Notes under the pieces: generated by a model
Told to the model about the DNA's origin: nothing
What the model saw: only the letters and a program-made list of their open reading frames with translations
Databases searched by the model: none
Shown here: one piece after another, positions 27,601-35,960 of the stretch
Numbering within the stretch: position 1 is the first letter of the stretch
Layout: each line of letters begins with the position of its first letter
NCBI GenBank assembly: GCA_050700835.1
Contig: JBOHDX010000048.1
Span: 30,925-94,924 of the forward strand
From: JBOHDX01 sp050700835
Lineage (GTDB): Bacteria > Actinomycetota > Actinomycetes > Propionibacteriales > Nocardioidaceae
DNA: 64,000 bases
Reading direction: 5' to 3'
Translations under genes and position numbers: made by a program

Positions 27601-28059
27601 CAGGTGGCTCTGGTTGGTGCCGTTGACGGTGGTGAAGCTGCCGCCGACGTACACGGTTCCCGCGATCGGACCCGCCAGCAGGTGGTTGACGTTGCCGTTC
27701 AGCACCGGGTTGAACGTGGTGACGATCGCACCGGTGGCCGCGTCGAAGGCAAAGACCGCGGTCCGCGAGTACGTCGGGGAGCCGCCGGCGGCCGCGACCG
27801 AGGAGAAGTTGCCCCCGGCCACCATGATCTGGCCGACCCGTGCGTACGCCTGCACGCTGCCGTCCCTGGCCCACGGGGTGTATGCCGCCGGGACCGGGCT
27901 GGGCAACCCTGATCTGGCCGTCCAGCTGATCTGCGGCGTCGGCCCGTCCGCGGTGCCGGCGGCAGTGGCCGCCGGCGTCGCGGTCGCCGTCGCGAGGAGC
28001 CCAGGGACGACCACGAGGGCGGTGGTGAACGACAGGAGGCTGATCAGGAAACGTCGCAC
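24616..28059 (-). CDS. giant secreted propeller/PKD protein P3 (PKD-PKD-PKD-A)
   Basis: A 1147-residue paralogue. The signal peptide is about residues 1-34, the propeller-like region about 40-675, PKD domains begin at about 680, 765 and 857, and one module A spans about 943-1147 (WVVSYWADK, ending ATMWSVVL). Each PKD has the C-x4-C pair and the PKD hallmark WxFGDG or a close variant. It starts with GTG at 28059, with GGAG 6 nt upstream. The propeller keeps the blocks RGVAFSPDG, HNRWMNN and WNPGRNPRGVSAK seen in P1 and P4. It is followed by the convergent PQQ-like pseudogene, 28 nt away. Function unknown. Confidence 0.84.
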   Translation of the reverse strand: MRRFLISLLSFTTALVVVPGLLATATATPAATAAGTADGPTPQISWTARSGLPSPVPAAYTPWARDGSVQAYARVGQIMVAGGNFSSVAAAGGSPTYSRTAVFAFDAATGAIVTTFNPVLNGNVNHLLAGPIAGTVYVGGSFTTVNGTNQSHLVLLDVTTGAVVTSFRAAATNGVVQTLARLGNRLFVGGNFRTVGGVAHSGLATMNATTGALDPYMGVQLDGHHNTVPGGARGAIGGNEMDINAQGDRLVVIGNFKTANGMLRDQLVMITLGATSASVTSNWATNRYSPTCIARAYDSDVRGVAFSPDGTFFVVTATGGSQPGALCDAAARWETYATGTSLDPTWVDLTGRDTVWGVAVTDDVVYVGGHNRWMNNPNGTDNARAGAVPRPGLSALDPVSGEPLDWNPGRNPRGVSAKVFLPTNQGIWMGMDTDWVGNHRYHHPRLVFFPYTGGRPVAPTTVSTLPGRVLLGGSGGANAVPMVSLSGSGSIATAAGSLSTPGFDWTKVRGATLVGATLFYGYTDGFLYKRTFNGTAFGPAVKIDPYHDPVWSNVQTGSGQTYVGVSPPLYDSFRSGSVSGMAYSNGRLYYTLNGNAQLHSVLFTPDSGIVNPIATNYSGGFSWSHARGMFFSGSTLYVGSSTDGSLNAVPMSAGGAPLGSSSKVNSAFNWATPGLFLFSPQNQPPVAQFVPTCTATTCSFDASSSTDDGGIVSYTWYFGDGTRGTGRTTSHNYGAAGAFFTVTMTVADAQGLTNTTSWTLRLAGTANQPPSAVIGSSCSGLACAFNGSGSHDPDGIVRRFKWAFGDGATSTAANPPHTYVRAGTYPVTLTVTDDKGATGTATKTVTVAPPSGGPAGNQAPVAAFSPSCTGMTCGLDATASHDPDGSITAYAWSFGDNSTGAGATPSHTYSTPNAYTVSLTVTDDKGGTSTVSHSVTAVQPGQGAVRFVGADSVAGNTTAPGVRIPAGVAAGDRLLLVLSTNSPARSATPPAGWSRLGSNTARTLGTTMWTRMAATGEAGALVKVRLGGRSKVTLSVAAYRGTSATPSFATAQDAASSAAHTTPTVAAGSGAWVVSYWADKSSTTTSWTLPAGLVRRAQSVGVKTGRVASLLADSGGPVSAGTRGGLTATADAAARMATMWSVVLPAD

Positions 28060-28100
28060 GACGAGCTCCGAAAGTAGAACGGTGCTGGTACTTGGCGCTT

Positions 28101-28110
28101 CCAGTTAACG
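28101..28110 (-). promoter_or_regulatory. shared upstream element of P-genes, P3 copy
   Basis: Read leftward, CGTTAACTGG; the TTAA core lies 46 nt upstream of the P3 GTG. It differs at one base from the P4 copy. Confidence 0.4.
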
Positions 28111-28233
28111 GCCCCGCTAACTCCACTCTCAGACGTTCGCCGAAATGCCCTGGAAAACGGCCGATATTCCTGGCATTACGTGATACGTCGCTCACGCTGC
28201 GTGTCGGTTAGTCGGGCAGATGGTGCCCACCGG

Positions 28234-31200
28234 TCAGGTTCCGGCTGGCACCACGATCGACCACATCGTCGCCATCGTGGCCGGTGTGTTGGTGGTGGCG
28301 GTGACGCCGGCGCGGGTTCCGGCGCTGACCGGGCCGTTCGTGTCGGCGAGCAGCGAGGTGACGCGCCCGGACAGCGTGCCGTAGTTCTGCTGGCGCGAGG
28401 TGACCGTCCCCGGTGGCGTCCACTTCGTCGTGGTGCCGGACTTGTCCGCCCAGTAGGACACGACCCATGCCTTGTCGGGCGCGGAGATGCTGGGCGTGGT
28501 GTGGGACGCCTTCGAGGTGGTGTCCTGGGCGACCGTGAACGTCGGCTGCGTCGTGGTGCTGGCCCCGGTGTAGTCGACGACGGTCAGCGTGGCCTTCGCG
28601 CTGCCGCTGAACGCCACCTTGACCTTGGACCCCGCGTCACCGCTCACCGCTGTCTTGGTCCACACGGTCGTGGCCAGCGTGTTCGCGGTGTTCGTGCCGA
28701 GCTTGGTCCAGCCCGCCGGTGGGGTGTTCGTCCGGGCCGGGCTGTTGGTGCTAAGCACCAGCAGCAGCCGGTCGTTGACCGCGACGCCGCTCGGCACCGT
28801 CACGGTCGCCGCCTTGGCGTTGACCGCGACCCCTGCGGCACCGACGAACGCGACCTGGCCCGGCGTCGGCACGGTCACCGTCACCGTGTGGCCCGTCGGA
28901 GTGCTCTGGGCGCCCCCGTTGTCGGTCACGGTCAGGGTCACCGTGTAACCGCCCGAGCCGGAGTAGGGGTGCGACGTCCCGGTCGTGGTATCTGTTTCGA
29001 CCGGCGTGCCGTCGCCGAAGTCCCAGTCGTACCGCACGACGGTGCCGTCAGTGTCCTTCGAGCCGGAGCCGTCGAACGTGCAGGTCGCGCCCGCGCAACT
29101 GGACGTGAACGCCGCCGTCGGCGGCTGGTTGGCCGGTGGGGTACCACCGTCCGGGATCAGCAGGATCGACCACTCGGTGGCCATGCCGAGACTGATGCTC
29201 GACGTCGCGGTCAGGCCCCCGGCCGTCGAAGCCAGCGCCGACCCGTTGGAGTCGGCCAGAAGCGACGACACCTGGCCCGCCTGCGTGCCGGACGCCTGGG
29301 TGCGGGGCGCCGTCGTACCGGGCGCCGTCCACGTCGTGGCCGGTGACGTAGACGAACCGCCCTTGCCCGCCCAGTAGGACACCAGCCACGACCCGGTGCT
29401 CGTCGAGATCGTCGGCGTGGTGCGTTGGGTGCCGGACGCGAGGTCGCCGTTCGAGACGAACGTGGGAGTGTTTCCGCCGGCGTCGTGGTAGTCGGCCACC
29501 GTGAGCGTGGACTTCACGCCGGTCCGGGACAGTGTCACCGAGACGGGGTTGCCGCCCTCGGACCCGCCCGCGACCTCGGTCCACACGGTCGTCGCCATCG
29601 TCTTGGAGACCTGGCTGCCGAGCAGGCTCCATCCGGTCGGAGCGGTGGCGGTGACGGTGCTGTCGTTGACGGTCGAGATCAGTAGCAGCCGGTCCCCGGC
29701 GATGATCGACGTGGGCGCCGTGACCGTGGGCTTGAGCTGCGTCTGCGCGACCGAGGTCGCGTCGCCGAAGGACACTCCCGTGCCCTGCGAGCCGACGTTG
29801 ATCACCTTCGACGTGCTCCCGGTCGCTCCCCCGTCGCTGTCAGTCACCGTAAGCGTGACGGTGTACTGACCGGCGCTGGGGAAGGCGTGTTGCAGGGTCG
29901 CCCCTGATGCCGCCGAGGTCTGGTCACCGAAGTCCCACGAGTACGACGTGATCGTGCCGCCGTCCGGATCGCTAGACGCGGACCCGTCGAAACTGCAAGT
30001 CAAGCCGGTGCAGCCGGTCACGGTGAACGACGCCGTCGGCGGCTGGTTGGGCGGCGTGGTCACCGACACCTGCTGGGTGTTGGTGGCCGAGCGCCCCTTG
30101 TTGTCCGTCACGGTCAGCGTCACGGTGAAGGGGCTGCCGGTGGCCGGGAAGATGTGCGACGTCTTGGGCGAGGTGTCAGTCTCGCTGTTCCCGTCGCCGA
30201 AGTTCCACTGGTACGACGTGATCGTGCCGGTGGGGTCGCTCGACGACGACGCGTCGAAGCTGCAGTTCGTCCCACCCGGCGGGCAGTTGAACACGAACGA
30301 CGCGTTCGGCGGCTCGTTCTGACCGGCCGAGGACAGGAACAGTCCCTTGGCCCGCCAGTCGACCGTGCTGTTGACCACGGTCGAGGTGCCGGTGGGCGCG
30401 CCGTTGCTGCCGAGGGCGACGACGTTGAGCGAGCCGGTCAGCGCCGACGCGACGTACAACGTGGAGCCGCTGACGAACATCCCCTGTGCGTTCTTCCAGG
30501 CGAAGCCGCCGGTGGTGTAGTTGTTCGGCTTCGGGCTGACGATCCCGCTGTCCGGGGAGAACGCGACCGAGTGCAGTGACGAGTCATTGCTGACCGTGTA
30601 GTAGAGCAGCCCGTTGGCGTACGCCATCCCGGTGACCGTGCCGCTCTTGAACAGGCTGTACAGCGGCGGCGACACGCCGACGTAGGTCTGGCCGCTGCCG
30701 GTGTTGACGTTGCTCCAGTACGGGTCGTGGTACGGGTCGATCTTCACGGCCGCTCCGAACGTGCTGCCGTCGAAGCTGCGCTCGTACAGGAAGCCGTCGG
30801 TGTAGCCGTAGAACAGGTGGCCCCCGACCATCACCGCACCGCGCACCTGTGACCAGTCGATCCCCGTCCCGCTCAGCGTGCCCGGCGTGCCGCTGTTGCC
30901 GGCAGCGTCGAGCGACACGTTCGAGATGCTGCCGGTGCTGTCGCCGGAGTGGCCGCCGAGAAACACCTGGCTAGGCAGCGAGCCGGTGAAGTTGGTGGCC
31001 ACGGGGCGTCCGCCATTGAGCGGGAAGAAGGCCAGTTTGGGTGTGTGGTACTGGAAGTTGCCGACGTAGTCGGTGTCCATCCCCATCCAGATGCCGGTGT
31101 CGGTGGGCAGGAACACCTTCGCCGAGACGCCCCGCGGGTTGCGGCCCGGGTTCCAAGCCAGCGGCTCGCCGGTCAGCGGGTCCAGCGCCGACAGGCCCGG

Positions 31201-32382
31201 TCGAGGCACCGCACCGGCCGCCGCGCTGTCGGTGCCGGACGGGTTGTTCATCCACCGGTTGTGGCCGCCGATGAAGACCACGTCGTTGGTGATCGCGACT
31301 CCCCACAGGGTGTCCTTGCCGGTGAAGTCGACCCAGGTCGGGCTCAGACTGGTCCCGGACGCGTACGTCTCCCATCTGGCCGCCGAGTCGCACAGCGTGT
31401 TGTTGCCGTAGCCGCCGGTGGCGGCGACCACGAAGAACTGGCCGTTGGGGGAGAAGTCGATCCCACGGATATATTGGTCATATCCGGAGCTGCAGTTCGG
31501 GTTGTACGCGGAGGTTCCCCAGTCCGGGGTCACCGACGCCGAGGTGGGGCCGAGAGTGATCATCGCCAGCTGGTGATGCAGGCTCCCGTCCGCGCTGGTG
31601 AAGTTGCCGATCACCGCAAGCCGGTCGCCAGGGGAGTTGATCGACATCTCGAACACGCCCTGCGCCGCCTGGGTGCCGACGCCGCCGCGCTGGTCGCCGG
31701 TCATCTGCACGCCCATGTAGGGGTCGAGCGCACCGGTGCTCGCGTCCAGCGTGGCCAACCCGGCATGCGCGATACCGCCAACGGTCTTGAAGTTGCCGCC
31801 CACGAACAGCCGGTTGCCGCTGAGCTGGATCGTCTGCACCGCGCCGTTCGTCGTGGCCGCCTTGAAGCTGCTGACGATCGCGCCGGTGTTCACATCCAGC
31901 AGGACGACGTGGGAGGCGGGCGTGCCGTTGACGTTGGTGAACGTGCCGGCCGCAAACACGGTGCCGGGGACGGGACCGGCCAGCAGGTGGTTCACCACCC
32001 CGTTGAGGACCGGAGCGAACGTCGTGCTCACCTGGTTGGTGGAGGTGTCGAACGCGAAGATCGAGTTCCGGGTGAAGACGGTTCCCCCGCCCTTGTTGGT
32101 CACCGACGTGAAGTTGCCACCGGCCACCATGGTGGTCCCGACCTGGGCAAAGCTCTGCACGCTGCCGTTCTGCACCCACGGCGTCGAGGTGGAGGGCACG
32201 GCGCTGGGCAGCCCGGACCAAGTGGCGTGCGGCAACGGCGTGCTGGGTGCTGCTGACGCGCCGACCTTCCCCCCGGCGCCGGCGACGACGCCGGGCGCCG
32301 CACTCGCCGCCGGTGCGATCAGCAGGGTGGTGGCGACCACCGAGGAGGCGAGCGAGAGGAGGGTGATCAGCAAGCGTCGCAC
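28234..32382 (-). CDS. giant secreted propeller/PKD protein P4 (PKD-PKD-A-PKD-A)
   Basis: A 1382-residue paralogue with the same architecture as P1. Signal peptide about 1-29, propeller-like region about 40-680, PKD domains from about 686, 778 and 1084, and module A copies at about 867-1080 and 1174-1382. The second module A is very close to that of P3 (LLLVLSTNSPART versus LLLVLSTNSPARS), while the first is more diverged (WLVSYWAGK), which suggests shuffling of modules between paralogues. It starts with GTG at 32382, with GGGGAG 6 nt upstream. There is no sortase motif or C-terminal membrane helix. It sits 174 nt upstream of P3 and may share regulation with it. Function unknown. Confidence 0.84.
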   Translation of the reverse strand: MRRLLITLLSLASSVVATTLLIAPAASAAPGVVAGAGGKVGASAAPSTPLPHATWSGLPSAVPSTSTPWVQNGSVQSFAQVGTTMVAGGNFTSVTNKGGGTVFTRNSIFAFDTSTNQVSTTFAPVLNGVVNHLLAGPVPGTVFAAGTFTNVNGTPASHVVLLDVNTGAIVSSFKAATTNGAVQTIQLSGNRLFVGGNFKTVGGIAHAGLATLDASTGALDPYMGVQMTGDQRGGVGTQAAQGVFEMSINSPGDRLAVIGNFTSADGSLHHQLAMITLGPTSASVTPDWGTSAYNPNCSSGYDQYIRGIDFSPNGQFFVVAATGGYGNNTLCDSAARWETYASGTSLSPTWVDFTGKDTLWGVAITNDVVFIGGHNRWMNNPSGTDSAAAGAVPRPGLSALDPLTGEPLAWNPGRNPRGVSAKVFLPTDTGIWMGMDTDYVGNFQYHTPKLAFFPLNGGRPVATNFTGSLPSQVFLGGHSGDSTGSISNVSLDAAGNSGTPGTLSGTGIDWSQVRGAVMVGGHLFYGYTDGFLYERSFDGSTFGAAVKIDPYHDPYWSNVNTGSGQTYVGVSPPLYSLFKSGTVTGMAYANGLLYYTVSNDSSLHSVAFSPDSGIVSPKPNNYTTGGFAWKNAQGMFVSGSTLYVASALTGSLNVVALGSNGAPTGTSTVVNSTVDWRAKGLFLSSAGQNEPPNASFVFNCPPGGTNCSFDASSSSDPTGTITSYQWNFGDGNSETDTSPKTSHIFPATGSPFTVTLTVTDNKGRSATNTQQVSVTTPPNQPPTASFTVTGCTGLTCSFDGSASSDPDGGTITSYSWDFGDQTSAASGATLQHAFPSAGQYTVTLTVTDSDGGATGSTSKVINVGSQGTGVSFGDATSVAQTQLKPTVTAPTSIIAGDRLLLISTVNDSTVTATAPTGWSLLGSQVSKTMATTVWTEVAGGSEGGNPVSVTLSRTGVKSTLTVADYHDAGGNTPTFVSNGDLASGTQRTTPTISTSTGSWLVSYWAGKGGSSTSPATTWTAPGTTAPRTQASGTQAGQVSSLLADSNGSALASTAGGLTATSSISLGMATEWSILLIPDGGTPPANQPPTAAFTSSCAGATCTFDGSGSKDTDGTVVRYDWDFGDGTPVETDTTTGTSHPYSGSGGYTVTLTVTDNGGAQSTPTGHTVTVTVPTPGQVAFVGAAGVAVNAKAATVTVPSGVAVNDRLLLVLSTNSPARTNTPPAGWTKLGTNTANTLATTVWTKTAVSGDAGSKVKVAFSGSAKATLTVVDYTGASTTTQPTFTVAQDTTSKASHTTPSISAPDKAWVVSYWADKSGTTTKWTPPGTVTSRQQNYGTLSGRVTSLLADTNGPVSAGTRAGVTATTNTPATMATMWSIVVPAGT

Positions 32383-32426
32383 GGCGAACTCCCCGACGGT
32401 AGGACTGGCCCAGATGCAAGCATCCC

Positions 32427-32436
32427 CCAGTTAATG
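32427..32436 (-). promoter_or_regulatory. shared upstream element of P-genes, P4 copy
   Basis: Read leftward, CATTAACTGG; the TTAA core lies 49 nt upstream of the P4 GTG. Confidence 0.4.
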
Positions 32437-32541
32437 TCACCAGGAAGCCGCGTGTCGGTGTTTGCAAAAATGCAGGAGAGGAATCTCCGTCAAGAATGGC
32501 TAAGCGTGATTAGGAGATTACCGTGCGTAAGACGCGGAGTG

Positions 32542-33387
32542 TCAGCCGGCGACTTTTTCGCTGTTTCGCGTCTGCCGTGGCAGGGCGACGTCGGCCCGAT
32601 GCGCCGGCTCACGCCCGATCAGGACCCGGCCGACCGCCATCATCACCAGCAGCAGCACCACGCCGTAGGCCAGGCCGCCGACCACGTCGGTGACCCAGTG
32701 CTTGAGTAGGTACGTCCGGGTGTACGCCTCGATCGCGGCCAGGAACGCCACCACCGTCCAGGCGAGGATGCGCAGCCGTCGCGTCATGCCCGGCACCGCG
32801 ACGATCAAGCAGAACGCGTAGAGCCCGTAGATGAGGAGCAGCCGACCGCAGCCGCCGGACGGCCAAGTGCCGAGCGTGGTGGGCGGGTGACCGCGGTGCA
32901 CCAGCGTCTTCAACGCGGCCTGGGAGTACTTCTCGGTGAGGTAGCCGAACAGGAACAGGATCGGCGGGACGTACCGATGCCGGCGCCATGCGACCGCGAA
33001 CACGATCGCGCCGATCACCGCAAGCACCTGCGTGGGGGTCGAGTTGCCCATCTGGGTGAGCAGGTTGTTCGCGTGCTGCCAGAACCCGCCCACCTGCCGG
33101 TGCTCGAAGAAGTGGAACACCGGGACGTCGACCGGGCCCTGCAGCGCGTGGGCTCCGACACCGAGCAACCAGAACACCGAGCCCACGAGGCCCACCCCGG
33201 CGAACCAGGTCAGGGCCGCCGCCGGCCATTGGCCGATCTGATCCTGCAGCCCGAGCCGGACATCGTCGAAGCGGGTGTGCGCCATGGCCAGCCGACCGCC
33301 CGAAACCGCGGGCCGAAAAGCGAGGAAACCACCGATCACGAGGGTGATCAACGGCACCACGATGCCGATCGCAACCGCTACGAACAT
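32542..33387 (-). CDS. PAP2-family membrane phosphatase with a changed active-site motif
   Basis: A 281-residue membrane protein with about six hydrophobic segments. The PAP2 motifs are arranged as expected: KTLVHRGHP (C1), then PSGG (C2), then RTYLLKHWVTDVVGG (C3, keeping the His and Asp). In C2 the family's catalytic His of PSGH is replaced: the sequence reads PSGGCGR. PAP2 enzymes dephosphorylate lipid phosphates such as undecaprenyl pyrophosphate, which would suit the neighbouring polysaccharide genes, but the missing His questions activity. GAGGGAG lies 7 nt before the ATG. It is divergent from the GT2 gene across a 146-nt region. Confidence 0.8.
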   Translation of the reverse strand: MFVAVAIGIVVPLITLVIGGFLAFRPAVSGGRLAMAHTRFDDVRLGLQDQIGQWPAAALTWFAGVGLVGSVFWLLGVGAHALQGPVDVPVFHFFEHRQVGGFWQHANNLLTQMGNSTPTQVLAVIGAIVFAVAWRRHRYVPPILFLFGYLTEKYSQAALKTLVHRGHPPTTLGTWPSGGCGRLLLIYGLYAFCLIVAVPGMTRRLRILAWTVVAFLAAIEAYTRTYLLKHWVTDVVGGLAYGVVLLLVMMAVGRVLIGREPAHRADVALPRQTRNSEKVAG

Positions 33388-33533
33388 CCGAGAGCTCCCT
33401 CACTGGTCGACATCGGTCAGGATGGCATATCGCCGAAACCGTTCGGTGGCTTTGCCGAACTCACAGTATTTCCTTGCCCAGACCGTCATCATCGAGAACC
33501 GGCACCAGTGACCAGACCAGGAGTGCTCCCCCC

Positions 33534-34454
33534 ATGAGTGTGCGGACCGACCAGGGCGTCTCCGTCGTCATCGCCACCCGCAGCCGGCCGCAGCTGCTGG
33601 CCAAGGCGGTCGAGGCGTGCCTGAGCCAGGAGCACGCCGGGCCGATCGAGGTCGTCGCCGTCTTCGACCAGTCCGAGCCGCGCAGCGAGCTGTGCCGCGA
33701 CGACGCCGACCGCCAGGTCCGGGTCACCTCGAACCACCGCACCCCAGGACTGCCCGGCGCCCGCAACACGGGCATCCTGGCCGCCACCCACGACCTCGTC
33801 GCGTTCTGCGACGACGACGACCTGTGGCTGCCGGGCAAGCTCGGGCGCCAGGTCGCCGCCATCCGGGAGAGCGGCACGCGGGCCGCGGTGACCGGTATCC
33901 AGGTCCGTTATGGCGAACGGCTCCGGCTGCGACCGCTGGCACCTGCGCCGCTACGACTGGCGGACCTGGTTAGGGACCGGGTGACGTCGGCGCATCCTTC
34001 GACGTACCTCGCCGATCGCGGCTTCCTGATTGAAAACGATCTGCTGGTGGACGAGAAGATCCCCGGAGGGTACGCCGAGGACTACGACTGGCTGCTGCGG
34101 GTGGCTGCGCACACCGACGTCGCGGTGGTGCCGGAGCCGATGGTCGAGGTGCTGTGGCATCCGGGTTCGTTCTTCACCAACCGTTGGACGACGATCGTCG
34201 AAGCGCTGGACTACCTCGTGGACAAGCACCCCTACATCCGTGACGACCGGGCCGGGCTGGCCCGTATCCGCGGCCAGCAGGCATTCGCCCTGGCCGGTCT
34301 CGGTCGCCGGCGGGAGTCGTGGCGCAAGCTCACCGAGACGGCCCGACACAACCCGCGGGAGCGCCGCATCCTCGCGACCCTTCCAGTGCTGGCCGGGGTG
34401 GTGTCCGGCGAGCGGGTGATGCGCACCGCGAACCATTTCGGCCGCGGCATCTGA
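33534..34454 (+). CDS. family 2 glycosyltransferase
   Basis: A 306-residue inverting glycosyltransferase of the GT-A fold. The N-terminal nucleotide-sugar-binding strand is VSVVIATRSRPQLLAKAV, the metal-binding DxD-like motif is FCDDDDLW (about 94-101), and the likely catalytic region is GYAEDYDWLLR (about 180-190). It probably adds one sugar to a lipid-linked intermediate at the inner face of the membrane. ATG at 33534 has AGGAG 10 nt upstream; a longer reading upstream lacks a ribosome site. It is the only rightward gene in the polysaccharide block and converges with the Alg13-sulfotransferase fusion, with a 24-nt gap. Confidence 0.88.
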   Translation: MSVRTDQGVSVVIATRSRPQLLAKAVEACLSQEHAGPIEVVAVFDQSEPRSELCRDDADRQVRVTSNHRTPGLPGARNTGILAATHDLVAFCDDDDLWLPGKLGRQVAAIRESGTRAAVTGIQVRYGERLRLRPLAPAPLRLADLVRDRVTSAHPSTYLADRGFLIENDLLVDEKIPGGYAEDYDWLLRVAAHTDVAVVPEPMVEVLWHPGSFFTNRWTTIVEALDYLVDKHPYIRDDRAGLARIRGQQAFALAGLGRRRESWRKLTETARHNPRERRILATLPVLAGVVSGERVMRTANHFGRGI

Positions 34455-34478
34455 CACCGGTCGCGGCTGGGCCTCGCG

Positions 34479-35960
34479 TCAGCGGTAGCCGCGGCGCCGG
34501 CGCAGGCCGGCGGTCAACACTCCCACCGCGCGCCGCGCACCCACCGGCATCTTCGCGCGCCAGTCCTCATCGGGGCGCAGCACGATCTCACCGTGCTCGA
34601 ACCGCATCGGGTTGCCGGCGATCTGATGTGCCGGACGCAGCGTGACCCGGTCGTCCCTGATGTGCGCCAGCGCGGCGTCGTCCGGATCCAGACCGGCGAA
34701 CCGGAGGATCGAGGACACGGAGCCGCGCGGGTCCGCGACGAAGTCCTCGTAGCGCACCGTCGTGACCGGCGTGCCGCGTCGCGCCAGCAGCCGGACCAAC
34801 AGGTCGAACGCGCTCCACCACACGGCTGTCTCCGTCGGGCGGTACTGCGGCATGTCGGCGCTGCCGTCCACGACCTCGGGCCGGCGCACCTGCTTCGACC
34901 ACGAGTAGGCCACGCCCCGTGGGTCGCGTACCAGATAGACACAGCGCAGGTCGACGTCGGCGTGGCGCAGCAGCGCGGCGTACGCGGGCATCTTGGAGGA
35001 GTCGACGACCAGGCGCGCACCATCACCGTCGGCGGCGGCGCGGAACATCGCCGTCAACGTCCGCGACAGTTGCCGCCGGCGCAGTCGGCTGGTGGTCGGG
35101 GTGAGACCGGTCAGCAGCTCGGGCAGCCGTCGGTTCCGGACCACTGCATTGCGCAGCGCCACCATCTGCTGGGCATCCAGCGACGACCAGCCGCCGTACG
35201 CATCGTCCCCGATCCGCTGCCAGAACGAGCAGTCGCTGAACCGCTGGCCGCAACCGCACAGCTCGTCATCGCCCAGCGCGCGCTCCCACAGGTGCACCGT
35301 CTCGCCGAGGGCGACGACGCCCGGGACGTCGCCCAGGACACGTTCGAGCAAGGTCGAGCCGCTTCGGCCCCATCCGACGATCAGCAGCACCCGGGGACGG
35401 CCGACCGGAGGCCGGGCGATCAGCTGGTCCGCGAGCCGGTCGATGCGCTGCACCGCCCGCGCCACGTCACCGGTCGGGTCGTCGACGACCTCGAGCAGGC
35501 CAGGGTCGGCCAGCGCCTTGTCGAGCACCGCGGCGAGCTCGAGCCGGCTGTCCGGCGCCAGCACCAGCTCGTCGGCGGCAAGCTTGCGCACGAACGCCTG
35601 CTGATGGTCGTCCACGTGCTCGCCGAGCTGGTGGCTGCGCGGCAGCACGATCGGCTTCTTGCCCGCCCGGCGGGCTTCCTGGATGCCGGTGGGACCACCC
35701 TGGGTGACCACGATCGCCGCCCGGCGCACCAGCGCCATCATCTCGTCGTGGTCGAGGTACGCCTGCCCCTGCGCCGTGCGCGGTGGGCTGGACGTGCCGT
35801 ACTGCACGAAGCACTCGATCCGCGTATCGGCGTCGAGCCCGTCGAGCCAGGCGTCCACCCACTGCACGAGACGATCGAACCGATGGTGGTCGGAGCCGAC
35901 GGTCACGAACACCAGCGGGCGCTCAAGCGTCGCCTCGGTCGTTGCTTCGGCGGGGGTCAC
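34479..35960 (-). CDS. fusion: Alg13/PssE-like glycosyltransferase subunit plus sulfotransferase
   Basis: A 493-residue two-domain protein. Residues about 15-155 are an Alg13/PssE-like GT28 C-terminal domain, with VFVTVGSDHHRFDRL at the start and VVTQGGPTGIQEARRAGKKP as the sugar-nucleotide loop. After a linker (about 155-188), residues about 190-480 form a sulfotransferase. Its PAPS 5'-phosphosulfate loop is GWGRSGST (196-203) and its 3'-phosphate motif VYLVRDPRGVAYSW. A C-x-C-x6-C cluster (Cys235, 237, 244) is shared with the sulfotransferase at 47023. The GTG at 35960 overlaps the upstream Alg14-like gene's TGA (GTGA), so both partners are coupled. The natural reading is an enzyme that adds a sugar and sulfates the product; this is inference. 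Confidence 0.87.
   Translation of the reverse strand: MTPAEATTEATLERPLVFVTVGSDHHRFDRLVQWVDAWLDGLDADTRIECFVQYGTSSPPRTAQGQAYLDHDEMMALVRRAAIVVTQGGPTGIQEARRAGKKPIVLPRSHQLGEHVDDHQQAFVRKLAADELVLAPDSRLELAAVLDKALADPGLLEVVDDPTGDVARAVQRIDRLADQLIARPPVGRPRVLLIVGWGRSGSTLLERVLGDVPGVVALGETVHLWERALGDDELCGCGQRFSDCSFWQRIGDDAYGGWSSLDAQQMVALRNAVVRNRRLPELLTGLTPTTSRLRRRQLSRTLTAMFRAAADGDGARLVVDSSKMPAYAALLRHADVDLRCVYLVRDPRGVAYSWSKQVRRPEVVDGSADMPQYRPTETAVWWSAFDLLVRLLARRGTPVTTVRYEDFVADPRGSVSSILRFAGLDPDDAALAHIRDDRVTLRPAHQIAGNPMRFEHGEIVLRPDEDWRAKMPVGARRAVGVLTAGLRRRRGYR

Noticed and set aside
24880..27912. A 1010-codon rightward reading frame opposite P3, rich in Arg and His
   Set aside because: It is the antisense shadow of P3, which has a signal peptide, known domains and paralogues. 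The composition is that of antisense high-GC DNA and there is no family signature.
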